Made by a program: the position numbers and the translations under genes. A stretch of DNA of 64,000 bases from Streptomyces morookaense (GTDB lineage: Bacteria > Actinomycetota > Actinomycetes > Streptomycetales > Streptomycetaceae). This document shows, in pieces, positions 20,995 through 30,024 of the stretch. The first letter of the stretch is position 1. Every line of letters starts with the position of its first letter. Under the pieces are notes generated by a model. It searched no databases, was not told where the DNA came from, and saw only the letters and a list, made by a program, of their open reading frames with translations. The stretch lies in NCBI RefSeq assembly GCF_013030945.1, contig NZ_JABBXF010000059.1, positions 1 through 64,000 on the forward strand, written 5' to 3'.

Positions 20995-21762
20995 ATGACT
21001 GTGCATCTTGAGGTCGCCGAGGGTGTCGGCACGCTCCGCCTGGACCGCCCGCCGATGAACGCACTGGACGTCGCCATGCAGGACCGGCTCCGCGAGCTGG
21101 CCGAGGAGGTGACCCACCGGGACGACGTGCGCGCCGTCGTGGTGTGGGGCGGGGAGAAGGTGTTCGCGGCCGGCGCGGACATCAAGGAGATGCAGAAGAT
21201 GGACCACGCCGCGATGGTGGCCCGGTCCCGCGGCCTCCAGGACGCCTTCACCGCCGTCGCCCGGATCCCCAAGCCCGTCGTCGCCGCCGTCACCGGCTAT
21301 GCGCTCGGCGGCGGCTGCGAACTCGCGCTCTGCGCCGACTACCGGATCGCCGGGGAGAACGCCAAGCTCGGCCAGCCCGAGATCCTGCTGGGCCTCATCC
21401 CCGGCGCGGGCGGCACCCAGCGGCTGTCCCGGCTCATCGGCCCGTCCCGTGCCAAGGACCTCATCTTCACGGGACGTCAGGTGAAGGCGGACGAGGCGCT
21501 CACGCTCGGTCTCGTCGACCGCGTGGTGCCGGCCGGCGAGGTCTACGAGCAGGCGCACGCCTGGGCGGCCCGGCTCGCGGCCGGCCCGGCCATCGCCCTG
21601 CGCGCCGCCAAGGAGGCGGTGGACGCGGGCCTGGAGACCGACATCGACAACGGGCTCACCATCGAACGCACCTGGTTCGCCGGGCTCTTCGCCACCGAGG
21701 ACCGCGCGATCGGTATGCGCAGCTTCGTCGAGGAAGGGCCTGGCAAGGCCAAGTTCGTCTGA
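20995..21762 (+). CDS. Enoyl-CoA hydratase/isomerase (crotonase family)
   Basis: 255-aa single-domain crotonase, probably hydrating trans-2-enoyl-CoA in fatty-acid beta-oxidation. The oxyanion-hole segment AAGADIKEM (about 60) and the two active-site regions GGGCELALCADYRIA (about 103-117) and GQPEILLGLIPGAGGTQ (about 125-140) are present, with both conserved Glu residues. TAACCT lies exactly 6 nt before the ATG at 20995 with no SD, so a leaderless mRNA is likely. It is flanked by terminators on both sides, so monocistronic. The acyl-CoA specificity cannot be read from the sequence. Confidence 0.92.
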   Translation: MTVHLEVAEGVGTLRLDRPPMNALDVAMQDRLRELAEEVTHRDDVRAVVVWGGEKVFAAGADIKEMQKMDHAAMVARSRGLQDAFTAVARIPKPVVAAVTGYALGGGCELALCADYRIAGENAKLGQPEILLGLIPGAGGTQRLSRLIGPSRAKDLIFTGRQVKADEALTLGLVDRVVPAGEVYEQAHAWAARLAAGPAIALRAAKEAVDAGLETDIDNGLTIERTWFAGLFATEDRAIGMRSFVEEGPGKAKFV

Positions 21763-21783
21763 ACCATGGCCTGTTGAGGAGAT

Positions 21784-21811
21784 ACGCCCGGAGTCCCGCG
21801 CTCCGGGCGTT
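21784..21811 (+). terminator. Hairpin terminator after echA-like gene
   Basis: Perfect 10-bp stem ACGCCCGGAG/CTCCGGGCGT at 21784-21793 and 21801-21810 with a 7-nt loop, followed by TTGCCTCTT. It starts 22 nt after the hydratase stop. Confidence 0.75.
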
Positions 21812-21959
21812 GCCTCTTGTGGGGGAATTCCGGCACGACTCCGCATGCTCCCGGGAGCCTTGCGCCAAGCCGTCGGCGCGCCGTGGTGGATCGGGGTCCG
21901 CCGCAGGTCAGTTGCCCTCTTCCCGGCGCGCCGGAGCCAGTGGCATATGTCGCGGAGGC

Positions 21960-21984
21960 TCCCCGGAGGGCTCGCCTCCGGGGA
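21960..21984 (+). promoter_or_regulatory. Hairpin upstream of RsbW-type ATPase gene
   Basis: Perfect 10-bp inverted repeat TCCCCGGAGG/CCTCCGGGGA with a 5-nt loop, 44 nt before the start of the ATPase gene. It could be an attenuator, an operator or a second terminator for upstream transcripts. Confidence 0.4.
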
Positions 21985-22028
21985 ATCGGATCCGGCCGTT
22001 CCTCATCCCTTGTGACGAAACGGCGGCC

Positions 22029-22544
22029 ATGATGGGGGACATGGCGGGCCTGGAGGGAATGGAGCAGCCGCGGCAGCGGGCCGTTGCGACCCCGGTGCGG
22101 TGGACGCCGAACGTCGAGGACGAGCTGGCGCTCAAGGCGCTGGAGCTGTTCGGCAATCCGATGACGGGTGAGATCCGGCTGCCCTCCCAGCCCCCATCCG
22201 CCGTGGCCGCCCGCCGGCTGACCCAGACCGTGTGCCTGCGGCACTGGGGGCTCAACGCCCAGATCACCGAACACGCCGTGCTGCTCGTCTCGGAGCTCGT
22301 CGGCAACGCCGTCCGGCACACCGGCGCCCGCTACTTCGGGCTGCGGATGCGGCGCCGGCGCGGCTGGATGCGCATCGAGGTGCGCGACCCCTCGCGCGGG
22401 CTGCCGTGCCTGATCCCGGTGCGCGAGCTGGACACCAGCGGGCGCGGGCTGTTCCTGGTGGACAAGCTGTCGGACCGCTGGGGCGTGGACCTGCTCGCGT
22501 GCGGCAAGACGACCTGGTTCGAGATGCGGGTGGCCGACCGCTGA
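22029..22544 (+). CDS. ATP-binding anti-sigma-factor-like protein (RsbW/SpoIIAB type GHKL)
   Basis: 171-aa protein with one HATPase_c domain of the serine-protein-kinase/anti-sigma type abundant in Streptomyces. The N-box is ELVGNAVRHTG (about 85-95). It is followed by VRDPSRGLP (G1 region) and GRGLFLVDKLSDRWGV (G2). No sigma factor or anti-anti-sigma gene is adjacent, so the partner is unknown. Three in-frame ATGs (22029, 22032, 22041) could be the start. The last has CATGAT 7 nt upstream, an imperfect leaderless -10. The hairpin at 21960 precedes the gene and a strong terminator follows. Confidence 0.85.
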   Translation: MMGDMAGLEGMEQPRQRAVATPVRWTPNVEDELALKALELFGNPMTGEIRLPSQPPSAVAARRLTQTVCLRHWGLNAQITEHAVLLVSELVGNAVRHTGARYFGLRMRRRRGWMRIEVRDPSRGLPCLIPVRELDTSGRGLFLVDKLSDRWGVDLLACGKTTWFEMRVADR

Positions 22545-22552
22545 CGCGACGA

Positions 22553-22602
22553 CGAAGAGGCCCCCATCCGTCGTCGTACGACGGGCCGGGGGCCTCTTCG
22601 TT
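22553..22602 (+). terminator. Terminator after RsbW-type gene
   Basis: Perfect 13-bp stem CGAAGAGGCCCCC/GGGGGCCTCTTCG at 22553-22565 and 22588-22600. The loop contains GTCGTCGTACGACGG, itself partly self-complementary. The stem is followed by TTGT. Confidence 0.8.
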
Positions 22603-22721
22603 GTGGCCGCGGAAAGGGGTGGGGTGTATTCCGCGGCGCGATGACGACCTGGCCCGGGTCAATGGGGGTCGTGGCTTCGACTATGGCAGACGCGGGTAGT
22701 CAATACCAAAACGAGTCCCGC

Positions 22722-22783
22722 TCATTCCAAGGTGAGTTCCGACACTTACCTTGCATTTGGTGAATGATCGCCCGCAGTAGCTT
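22722..22783 (+). promoter_or_regulatory. Inverted repeat and -10 box upstream of amidase gene
   Basis: CAAGGTGAGT at 22728-22737 faces ACTTACCTTG at 22744-22753 (9 of 10 complementary, 6-nt spacer). An outer pair TCATTC (22722-22727) and GAATGA (22762-22767) flanks it. A TAGCTT box at 22778-22783 may be the -10. The stretch is AT-rich for this genome. It looks like an operator just upstream of the promoter. Confidence 0.45.
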
Positions 22784-22804
22784 ATTTTTATGCAAGGAGG
22801 TCCG

Positions 22805-23314
22805 GTGACTTCGCTTCTGTCCTATCCGCCGACCCACTGGATTCCGGCCGCCGGGGCCGACTTCACGGTCTCCCACCGCCCCGGTGCCCATCCGGTGGAG
22901 CTCGTCGTGATCCATGTGACCCAGGAGACCTTCCAGGACGCACGGAGAATCTTCCAGGACCCCGGCTCCCGGGTCTCGGCGCACTACATGGTGGCCTCCG
23001 CCGACGGCTACGTCGGCCAGTTCGTCCGCGAGAAGGACATCGCCTGGCACGCGGGCAACTGGGACTACAACACCCGCAGCATCGGCATCGAGCACGAGGG
23101 CTGGATCGACCGTCCCGAGTACTTCACCGACGCCCTCTACAGCGCCTCGGCCCGGCTGACCGCCGCCGTCTGCGACCGCTACGGGATCCCGAAGGACCGG
23201 GACCACATCATCGGCCACGTCGAAGTGCCGGGCTCCACGCACACCGACCCGGGGCCGTACTGGGACTGGGACCGCTATATGGCCCTGGTGACCGCCCCCT
23301 GGGACAGGCCCTAA
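22805..23314 (+). CDS. N-acetylmuramoyl-L-alanine amidase (Amidase_2/PGRP fold)
   Basis: 169 aa, essentially one amidase domain. Candidate zinc ligands are His37 in LVVIHVT and the His/Asp of STHTDPGPYWDW (about 145-148). SIGIEHEG matches the family core strand. It should cleave the lactyl-Ala bond of peptidoglycan. No signal peptide is visible, so it may be exported non-classically or act after lysis. The GTG at 22805 was chosen because AAGGAGG sits just upstream; the ATG at 22790 lies within the leader. No phage genes are nearby. The stop codon overlaps that of the convergent downstream gene. Confidence 0.82.
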   Translation: MTSLLSYPPTHWIPAAGADFTVSHRPGAHPVELVVIHVTQETFQDARRIFQDPGSRVSAHYMVASADGYVGQFVREKDIAWHAGNWDYNTRSIGIEHEGWIDRPEYFTDALYSASARLTAAVCDRYGIPKDRDHIIGHVEVPGSTHTDPGPYWDWDRYMALVTAPWDRP

Positions 23315-23625
23315 CGCCAGGAGCGCCGCTGCGCGGCATTCGCCCGGCGCCGCCGGTCGTTGCACAGCAGACAGCGGCCCCAGCCGGGCGGCAGCGGATC
23401 GTCCTTGTCCCCGTACAGCGGATCCACCGCCCCCTTCGGGTGCTCGGCGCAGCCCGTGGCCCCCGCCCCCGCGCCCAGCGCCGCCGCCGCGGCCGTCGCC
23501 CTGCGCAGGGCCTCGAGCAACTGCTCGGCCTCGTGCGGGGCGGGGGCGGCGGCGTCGAGGGAGAAGGCGATGTCGGAAGCGGTGCTGAGCGCGCTCTGCA
23601 GCTCGCGCAGGTCTGCGTAACCCAT
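23311..23625 (-). CDS. Small uncharacterised protein with CxxC motif
   Basis: 104 aa, function not recognised. The N-terminal half is an Ala/Leu-rich helical segment (DLRELQSALSTASD). The C-terminal half carries GWGRCLLCNDRRRR, a CxxC pair followed by basic residues that could bind metal or nucleic acid. A single upstream Cys in TGCAEHP may join it. TACGCT lies exactly 6 nt before the ATG, so a leaderless start is likely. Its stop (TAG, 23313-23311) overlaps the stop of the convergent amidase gene. Confidence 0.7.
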   Translation of the reverse strand: MGYADLRELQSALSTASDIAFSLDAAAPAPHEAEQLLEALRRATAAAAALGAGAGATGCAEHPKGAVDPLYGDKDDPLPPGWGRCLLCNDRRRRANAAQRRSWR

Positions 23626-23676
23626 ACGACGAGCGTACGGGGTGCCACTGACAACGCCGTCAGGGTGCGGCGGCGG

Positions 23677-25059
<1,383 letters not shown>

Positions 25060-25123
25060 GGTGGCTGCTCCTCTGGTCGGTGGTACGGGGTGGTACTCGG
25101 TTGTACGGGGGGTCACGCGGTGC

Positions 25124-25163
25124 GGGGCACCGGGGCTCACCTTTCAGTGTGCCCTGGTGCCCC
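25124..25163 (-). terminator. Large hairpin between glyA and sdaA
   Basis: 17-nt arms at 25124-25140 and 25147-25163, 15 of 17 complementary, with a 6-nt loop. There is no T-run, so it is either a U-less actinobacterial terminator for glyA or an attenuator that lowers sdaA expression. Confidence 0.5.
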
Positions 25164-25193
25164 TTACCGGCGGGTAAAGCAGGAGCCGACGGA

Positions 25194-26456
25194 CTACTTC
25201 AGCCCGGGGTACAGCGGGTGCTTCGCCGCGAGGGCGGTGACACGGGCGCGCAGGGCCTCCGCGTCGTAGCCCGGCTTCAGCGCCTCGGCGATGACGTCCG
25301 CGACCTCGCGGAAGTCCTCGGCCTGGAAGCCGCGGGTGGCCAGCGCCGGGGTGCCGATCCGCAGGCCCGAGGTGACCATCGGGGGGCGCGGGTCGTTCGG
25401 GATGGCGTTGCGGTTGACCGTGATGCCGACCTCGTGGAGACGGTCCTCGGCCTGCTGGCCGTCCAGCTCGGAGTGGCGCAGGTCCACCAGGACCAGGTGC
25501 ACGTCCGTGCCGCCGGACAGGACGGAGACGCCCTCCGCCGTCACGTCGTCCTGGACGAGGCGCTCGGCCAGGATCTTCGCGCCCTCCAGCGTACGGCGCT
25601 GGCGGTCCTTGAACTCCTCGCTCGCCGCGACCTTGAAGGAGACCGCCTTGGCCGCGATCACATGCTCCAGCGGGCCGCCCTGCTGACCCGGGAACACCGC
25701 CGAGTTGATCTTCTTGGCCAGCTCGGCCGTCGAGAGGATCACACCACCGCGCGGACCGCCCAGCGTCTTGTGCGTGGTCGTGGTGACGACGTGCGCGTGC
25801 GGCACCGGGTTCGGGTGCAGACCGGCGGCGACGAGGCCCGCGAAGTGGGCCATGTCGACCATCAGGTACGCGCCGACCTCGTCGGCGATCCGGCGGAACG
25901 CCGCGAAGTCCAGCTGGCGCGGGTACGCGGACCAGCCGGCCACGATCAGCTTCGGACGGTGCTCCTTGGCGAGGCGCTCGACCTCCTCCATGTCCACCCG
26001 GTTGGTCTGCTCGTCGACGTGGTAGGCGACCACGTTGTAGAGCTTGCCGGAGAAGTTGATCTTCATGCCGTGGGTCAGGTGCCCGCCGTGGGCGAGGTTC
26101 AGACCCAGGATCGTGTCGCCGGGGGAGAGCAGGGCGAACATCGCGGCGGCGTTGGCCTGCGCGCCGGAGTGCGGCTGCACGTTCGCGTGCTCGGCGCCGA
26201 AGAGCGCCTTGATCCGGTCGATGGCGATCTGCTCGACGACATCGACGTGCTCGCAGCCGCCGTAGTAGCGGCGGCCGGGGTAGCCCTCGGCGTACTTGTT
26301 GGTGAGGACCGAGCCCTGGGCCTCCATGACCGCGACCGGAGCGAAGTTCTCCGAGGCGATCATCTCGAGGGTGGACTGCTGGCGGTGGAGTTCGGCGTCG
26401 ACGGCGGCGGCGACATCGGGGTCGAGCTCATGGAGGGGGCTGTTCAGCAGGGACAT
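25194..26456 (-). CDS. glyA: Serine hydroxymethyltransferase
   Basis: Interconverts serine plus tetrahydrofolate with glycine plus methylene-THF. 420 aa, normal for bacterial SHMT. The N-terminus has [11 protein letters not shown]. The PLP-lysine segment is [13 protein letters not shown] (about 225-237). [11 protein letters not shown] is also present. The ATG at 26456 is 33 nt after the gcvH stop, so they share a transcript. With GcvT and GcvH it funnels one-carbon units from glycine, under the riboswitch upstream of gcvT. Confidence 0.97.
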   Translation of the reverse strand: MSLLNSPLHELDPDVAAAVDAELHRQQSTLEMIASENFAPVAVMEAQGSVLTNKYAEGYPGRRYYGGCEHVDVVEQIAIDRIKALFGAEHANVQPHSGAQANAAAMFALLSPGDTILGLNLAHGGHLTHGMKINFSGKLYNVVAYHVDEQTNRVDMEEVERLAKEHRPKLIVAGWSAYPRQLDFAAFRRIADEVGAYLMVDMAHFAGLVAAGLHPNPVPHAHVVTTTTHKTLGGPRGGVILSTAELAKKINSAVFPGQQGGPLEHVIAAKAVSFKVAASEEFKDRQRRTLEGAKILAERLVQDDVTAEGVSVLSGGTDVHLVLVDLRHSELDGQQAEDRLHEVGITVNRNAIPNDPRPPMVTSGLRIGTPALATRGFQAEDFREVADVIAEALKPGYDAEALRARVTALAAKHPLYPGLK

Positions 26457-26489
26457 GAGTTCTTCCTGGACGAGAGAGGAGGACTTGGG

Positions 26490-26867
26490 TCAGCCGGCGA
26501 AGTCGGTGTACTCGTCGGCGGTCAGCAGGTCCGCCGGCTCGTCCGTGATCTTCACCTTGAACAGCCAGCCGCCCTCGAAGGGGGCGGAGTTCACCAGCGC
26601 CGGGTCGTCCACGACGTCCTGATTGGTCTCGATGACCTCGCCCGTCACCGGGGCGTACAGGTCGCTGACCGACTTGGTGGACTCCAGCTCACCGCAGGTC
26701 TCGCCGGCGGTGACCGTGTCACCGACCGCCGGGAGCTGGGCGAAGACGACATCGCCGAGCGCGTTGGCGGCGAACTCGGTGATCCCGACCGTGGCCACAC
26801 CGTTCTCGTCGGTGGCCGAAAGCCACTCGTGCTCCTTGGAGTAGCGCAGGTGCTGGGGGTTGCTCAT
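26490..26867 (-). CDS. gcvH: Glycine cleavage system H protein
   Basis: 125-aa lipoyl carrier that shuttles the aminomethyl group between P, T and L proteins. The lipoylation motif is [15 protein letters not shown], with Lys near residue 63. The start [15 protein letters not shown] matches family N-termini. GcvP and the L protein are not encoded in this window. It lies 84 nt after gcvT and 33 nt before glyA. Confidence 0.96.
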   Translation of the reverse strand: MSNPQHLRYSKEHEWLSATDENGVATVGITEFAANALGDVVFAQLPAVGDTVTAGETCGELESTKSVSDLYAPVTGEVIETNQDVVDDPALVNSAPFEGGWLFKVKITDEPADLLTADEYTDFAG

Positions 26868-26951
26868 GGGTCGATTCTCCTGTACGCGGGTCAATGCTTG
26901 TGCAACGGGTCTTGACAGGTGAGACGGAAGAGAGAACGGAAGAGAAGTCGA

Positions 26952-28067
26952 TCAGCGCTCGCGCTTGTAGAACGGCAGCGCCACGACCTCGTACGCCTCA
27001 TGGCTGCCACGGATGTCCACGGCCACGCCCTCCGTGCCGGGCGTCGCGTGCGCCGCGTCCACGTAGGCGATGGCGATCGGCTTGCCGAGGGTGGGGGAGG
27101 GGGCGCCCGAGGTGACCTCGCCGACGACCTCGCCGCCCGCCACGACCTGGTACCCGGCGCGGGGCACGCGGCGGCCGGCGGCCACCAGGCCGACCAGCTT
27201 GCGCGGCGGGGCGGTCTCGGCGCGCGCGGCGGCGGCCTGCAGCGCCTCGCGGCCGACGAAGTCGCCCTGCTTGTCGAACTTGACCACTCGGCCGAGTCCG
27301 GCGTCGAACGGTGTGGTGGCGGTGGTCAGCTCGTGCCCGTACAGCGGCATGCCGGCCTCCAGGCGGAGCGTGTCGCGGCACGAGAGGCCGCACGGCACGA
27401 GGCCGGCCGCGGCGCCCGCCTCGGTCAGGGCCTGCCACAGCTTCTCCGCGTCGGCGGGCGCGACGAACAGCTCGAAGCCGTCCTCGCCGGTGTAGCCGGT
27501 ACGGGCGATGAGCGCGGGCACGCCCGCGACCGTGCCCGGCAGGCCCGCGTAGTACTTCAGGCCGTCCAGGTCGGCGTCGGTGACGGACTTCAGGATCCCG
27601 GGGGAGGCGGGGCCCTGGACGGCGATCAGGGCGTAGTCGTCGCGGTCGTCGCGGACCTCGGTGTCGAAGCCGGCGGCGCGCTCGGTGAGCGCGTCCAGCA
27701 CGGTCTGCGCGTTCGAGGCGTTGGCGACGACCATGAACTCCTGCTCGCCCAGGCGGTAGACGATCAGGTCGTCGAGGATGCCGCCCTCCGCGTTGCAGAT
27801 CATGGTGTACCGGGCCCGGCCGACCGCCAGCGCGGAGAGGTTGCCGACCAGGGCGAAGTCCAGGGCCGCGCCGGCCTGCGGGCCGGTCAGGGTGATCTCG
27901 CCCATGTGGGAGAGGTCGAACAGCCCGGCGCGGGTGCGCACGGCGAGGTGCTCGTCGCGCTCGCTGCCGTAGCGCAGGGGCATGTCCCAGCCCGCGAAGT
28001 CGGTCATGGTGGCGCCGAGCGCGCGGTGCGTCGCGTCGAGGGCCGTTCGGCGAGGGGCAACGGTCAT
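26952..28067 (-). CDS. gcvT: Glycine cleavage system T protein (aminomethyltransferase)
   Basis: Transfers the methylene group from aminomethyl-lipoyl GcvH to THF, releasing ammonia. 371 aa from the ATG at 28067, which has GGGAG about 7 nt upstream. FAGWDMPLRYGS, the folate-site Asp region, and GLFDLSHMGEI are in the N-terminal domain; RTGYTGEDGFELF lies in the middle; GEVTSGAPSPTLGKPIA is near the C-terminus. It is the first gene after a tandem glycine riboswitch, so the operon should be induced by glycine. Confidence 0.96.
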   Translation of the reverse strand: MTVAPRRTALDATHRALGATMTDFAGWDMPLRYGSERDEHLAVRTRAGLFDLSHMGEITLTGPQAGAALDFALVGNLSALAVGRARYTMICNAEGGILDDLIVYRLGEQEFMVVANASNAQTVLDALTERAAGFDTEVRDDRDDYALIAVQGPASPGILKSVTDADLDGLKYYAGLPGTVAGVPALIARTGYTGEDGFELFVAPADAEKLWQALTEAGAAAGLVPCGLSCRDTLRLEAGMPLYGHELTTATTPFDAGLGRVVKFDKQGDFVGREALQAAAARAETAPPRKLVGLVAAGRRVPRAGYQVVAGGEVVGEVTSGAPSPTLGKPIAIAYVDAAHATPGTEGVAVDIRGSHEAYEVVALPFYKRER

Positions 28068-28096
28068 GTGGGGCTCCCAGGCATGGCAGTGAGGAC

Positions 28097-28284
28097 GTCC
28101 TCCCCATCTGTCATCGGAACCTGAGAGGTTCACCGGGAGCTCCCCGGCTTGCACCTTGGGTGGGACCGCCGAACGGGCGGCCCGCTTTTCAGATCTGCCT
28201 CGCCCGTGCGGTATCGGGGCCTGAGAGATTCAAGGGAGGAACTTGCTCCTTCGGCGCCCGGGTCGGTGCCCGGGACTCTCCCGC
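28097..28284 (-). promoter_or_regulatory. Tandem glycine riboswitch (gcvT leader)
   Basis: On the minus strand aptamer 1 (28284-28208) shows GCGGGAGAG, GCCGAAGGAGCAA, CTTGAATCTCTCAGG and a closing ACCGC, the canonical glycine aptamer. Aptamer 2 (about 28207-28097) shows CCCACCCAAGGTGCAAGCC, GTGAACCTCTCAGG and GACAGATGGGGAGG. The two aptamers bind glycine in the family. A 12-bp palindrome GAGGACGTCCTC at 28091-28102 directly follows and may belong to the expression platform. The leader ends 29 nt before the gcvT ATG. Confidence 0.93.
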
Positions 28285-28439
28285 ACGGATTCGAGCGGCC
28301 GGTATGCAGTTTGGTCGTGCCGGTCGTGCTTCGGCGCGCACATCATTGCACGTACGGGCGTGCGATGGACCAGGTGCGGCCCCGTGAATTGGATTACCTT
28401 TCTTTTACGTTCTGCGGGTATCGGCAGGAGGGAGGTGCC

Positions 28440-29003
28440 ATGACGGAGGTGGTCGACCTGCGGTACCCGGCCGGCGATCTGCTGGTCGTCTCCGGGCTGC
28501 CCGGCAGCGGGAAGACGACGCTGATCCGGCGGGCGGTGGCCCCGCTGGACGCCGCGGGCGTTCCGGTGCGGTGCGTGGACTCCCAGGACTCCCGCCTCCG
28601 GCTGGAGCGGCGGCTGCCCGGCCGGGTGCCCTACGGGCTGTACCGGCCCGTGGCCCGGTTGCTGCACTTCGCCGCCCTGCGGCGTGCCCTGCGGGCCGGC
28701 GGCAGTGTGGTGGTGCACGACAGCGGGCGGGTGGGCCTGGTACGGCGCTGGCTGGCGCGGGGCGTGCGGCGGCGCGGGGGTGCGCTGCACCTGTTGCTGC
28801 TGGTCGTCGAGCCGGCGGTGGCGCTGGAGGGCCAGATGAGGCGGGGGCGACGCGTGCCGCGGCGGGTGTTCGCACGGCACCGGCGCGCCATGGGGCGCCT
28901 CGTGGCGGGGGCGGCGGCCGGGCGCCTCCCGCGGGGGGTCGACTCGGTGGCGGTCCTGGACCGCGAGGCGGCGGACACGGTGCGCATCATCACCTTCGGC
29001 TGA
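28440..29003 (+). CDS. P-loop NTPase, putative kinase-like ATP-binding protein
   Basis: 187 aa with a clear Walker A near the N-terminus, VVSGLPGSGKTTLIRR (about residues 16-31). VVVHDSGR (about 95) resembles the Asp-containing strand of zeta-toxin/AAA_33 kinases. The rest is Arg-rich. The substrate cannot be told from the sequence. The ATG at 28440 follows GGAGGGAGGT closely. The gene diverges from the gcvT riboswitch operon and is followed by a GCGCCCC-type repeat, probably its terminator, before the sseB-like pair. Confidence 0.75.
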   Translation: MTEVVDLRYPAGDLLVVSGLPGSGKTTLIRRAVAPLDAAGVPVRCVDSQDSRLRLERRLPGRVPYGLYRPVARLLHFAALRRALRAGGSVVVHDSGRVGLVRRWLARGVRRRGGALHLLLLVVEPAVALEGQMRRGRRVPRRVFARHRRAMGRLVAGAAAGRLPRGVDSVAVLDREAADTVRIITFG

Positions 29004-29009
29004 GCCGGC

Positions 29010-29089
29010 GCGCCCCGAAGGGGCGCGGGGCTGTTGACATGTGCGGCTGCGCCGCGTGGGCGCGACCAGCCACGCACGGCCCGCGGCCG
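29010..29089 (+). repeat. GCGCCCC-type intergenic element, variant with inserted hairpin
   Basis: Starts with GCGCCCC-GAA-GGGGCGC (29010-29026). A second hairpin GCGGC-TGC-GCCGC (29043-29055) is followed by GTGGGCGCGACCAGCC and CCCGCGGCCG. Closely matches the element at 41697-41780, including a compensatory base pair. It lies 7 nt after the NTPase stop and may terminate it. Confidence 0.65.
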
Positions 29090-29113
29090 ACAACGGACCG
29101 GCCCCGCCCCGTT

Positions 29114-29140
29114 GCAGGGGAACCGTTAAAGTTCCCCTGC
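29114..29140 (+). promoter_or_regulatory. 10-bp perfect inverted repeat upstream of first sseB-like gene
   Basis: GCAGGGGAAC at 29114-29123 and GTTCCCCTGC at 29131-29140 are perfectly complementary around the AT-rich loop CGTTAAA. It ends 30 nt before the sseB-like ATG. It could be an operator overlapping the promoter or a structured leader; it has no T-run. Confidence 0.5.
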
Positions 29141-29170
29141 GCGCCTTTGACGACACGGTGGTTGGACGAC

Positions 29171-29926
29171 ATGAGCATCCCTTCGCAGCAGCCCTACGAC
29201 TGGCCCGCCAACGAGCTCGAGGCGGTGCTCGCCGCCTCGGTCGGGGTGGCCGGGGCCGGGCCCCGGATCGTCGAGGCGCTCGGGCGCAGCAGCGTGTGGA
29301 TCCCGCTGCCCAACGGCGGCGGCGCCGCCAGCCCGGATCTCGACATCCCCGCGATGGACATCGACGGTGCCGCCTACGTCCCGGTGTTCAGCTCCGAGCA
29401 GGAGTTCCGCCGCGTCGTCGGCGACCGCACCGACTTCGCCGTCGCGCCCGCGGTCGAGTTCGCCCGCGGCCTGCCGCCCCGGGTCGGGATCGTCGTCAAC
29501 CCGGAGGGCACCGTCACGGTGCCGCTGCCGGCGCCCGCCGTGGCCGGGCTGTGCCGGGCCGGGCGCACGGTGCTGGACGGCGACGCCACCGGCGGCCGCG
29601 TCCGGCTCTTCCAGCCGGACTGGCAGGAGGAGCCGACCGCCTTCCTCGCCGCCGCCGGGCTGGAGTTGGCCGCGACCGGCCTGGTCCGGACCGCCCGGCG
29701 CGCCCTGGCCAGCATCGAGGGCGCGGATCCGGCCCTCTTCGTGGGGATAGAGCTGGACCTCCCCGACCCGGGCAGCCGCGAGGCCGCCATGGCCGCCGTC
29801 GGCCGCGCGCTGGGCGCGGCCCCCGTGCCCTGGCCCGTCCAGCTGGTCTTCCTCGACGTCGCCCAGGACCCGGTCGGTGACTGGATGCGCGCTCAGGTGC
29901 GTCCGTTCTACGACCGTGACCTGTGA
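29171..29926 (+). CDS. SseB-family protein, copy 1
   Basis: 251 aa, matching the SseB N-terminal/C-terminal domain layout. The protein has SSVWIPLPNGG, AYVPVFSSEQEFRRV and PPRVGIVVNPEG in the N-terminal domain. The C-terminal domain ends QVRPFYDRDL. SseB was named in E. coli for enhanced serine sensitivity; its biochemical role is not settled. ATG at 29171 without an obvious SD. A second family member follows 98 nt downstream and shares the C-terminal RPFYDRD. Both lie beside the glycine/serine operon. Confidence 0.82.
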   Translation: MSIPSQQPYDWPANELEAVLAASVGVAGAGPRIVEALGRSSVWIPLPNGGGAASPDLDIPAMDIDGAAYVPVFSSEQEFRRVVGDRTDFAVAPAVEFARGLPPRVGIVVNPEGTVTVPLPAPAVAGLCRAGRTVLDGDATGGRVRLFQPDWQEEPTAFLAAAGLELAATGLVRTARRALASIEGADPALFVGIELDLPDPGSREAAMAAVGRALGAAPVPWPVQLVFLDVAQDPVGDWMRAQVRPFYDRDL

Positions 29927-29975
29927 CAGCACCCGTGCCCGCCGCCGCGGGCTCGTAAGCTGGTTGGACGACCAA

Positions 29976-30003
29976 CACGGGGAGCGCGGCCGCGCTCCCC
30001 GTG
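29976..30003. promoter_or_regulatory. 28-bp perfect palindrome between the two sseB-like genes
   Basis: CACGGGGAGCGCGG at 29976-29989 is followed at once by its exact reverse complement to 30003, with no spacer. It sits 21 nt upstream of the second start. It may be a terminator of the first gene, a leader hairpin or an operator. Confidence 0.55.
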
Positions 30004-30024
30004 CCGAGAGAAGAGGCGGACCAG

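Noticed and set aside
20656-21846. 396-codon minus frame over echA
   Set aside because: Antisense shadow; echA has complete crotonase motifs on the plus strand and is bounded by terminators.
22805-23314. Prophage endolysin or phage remnant
   Set aside because: The amidase stands alone; no holin, integrase, structural gene or attachment site is nearby.
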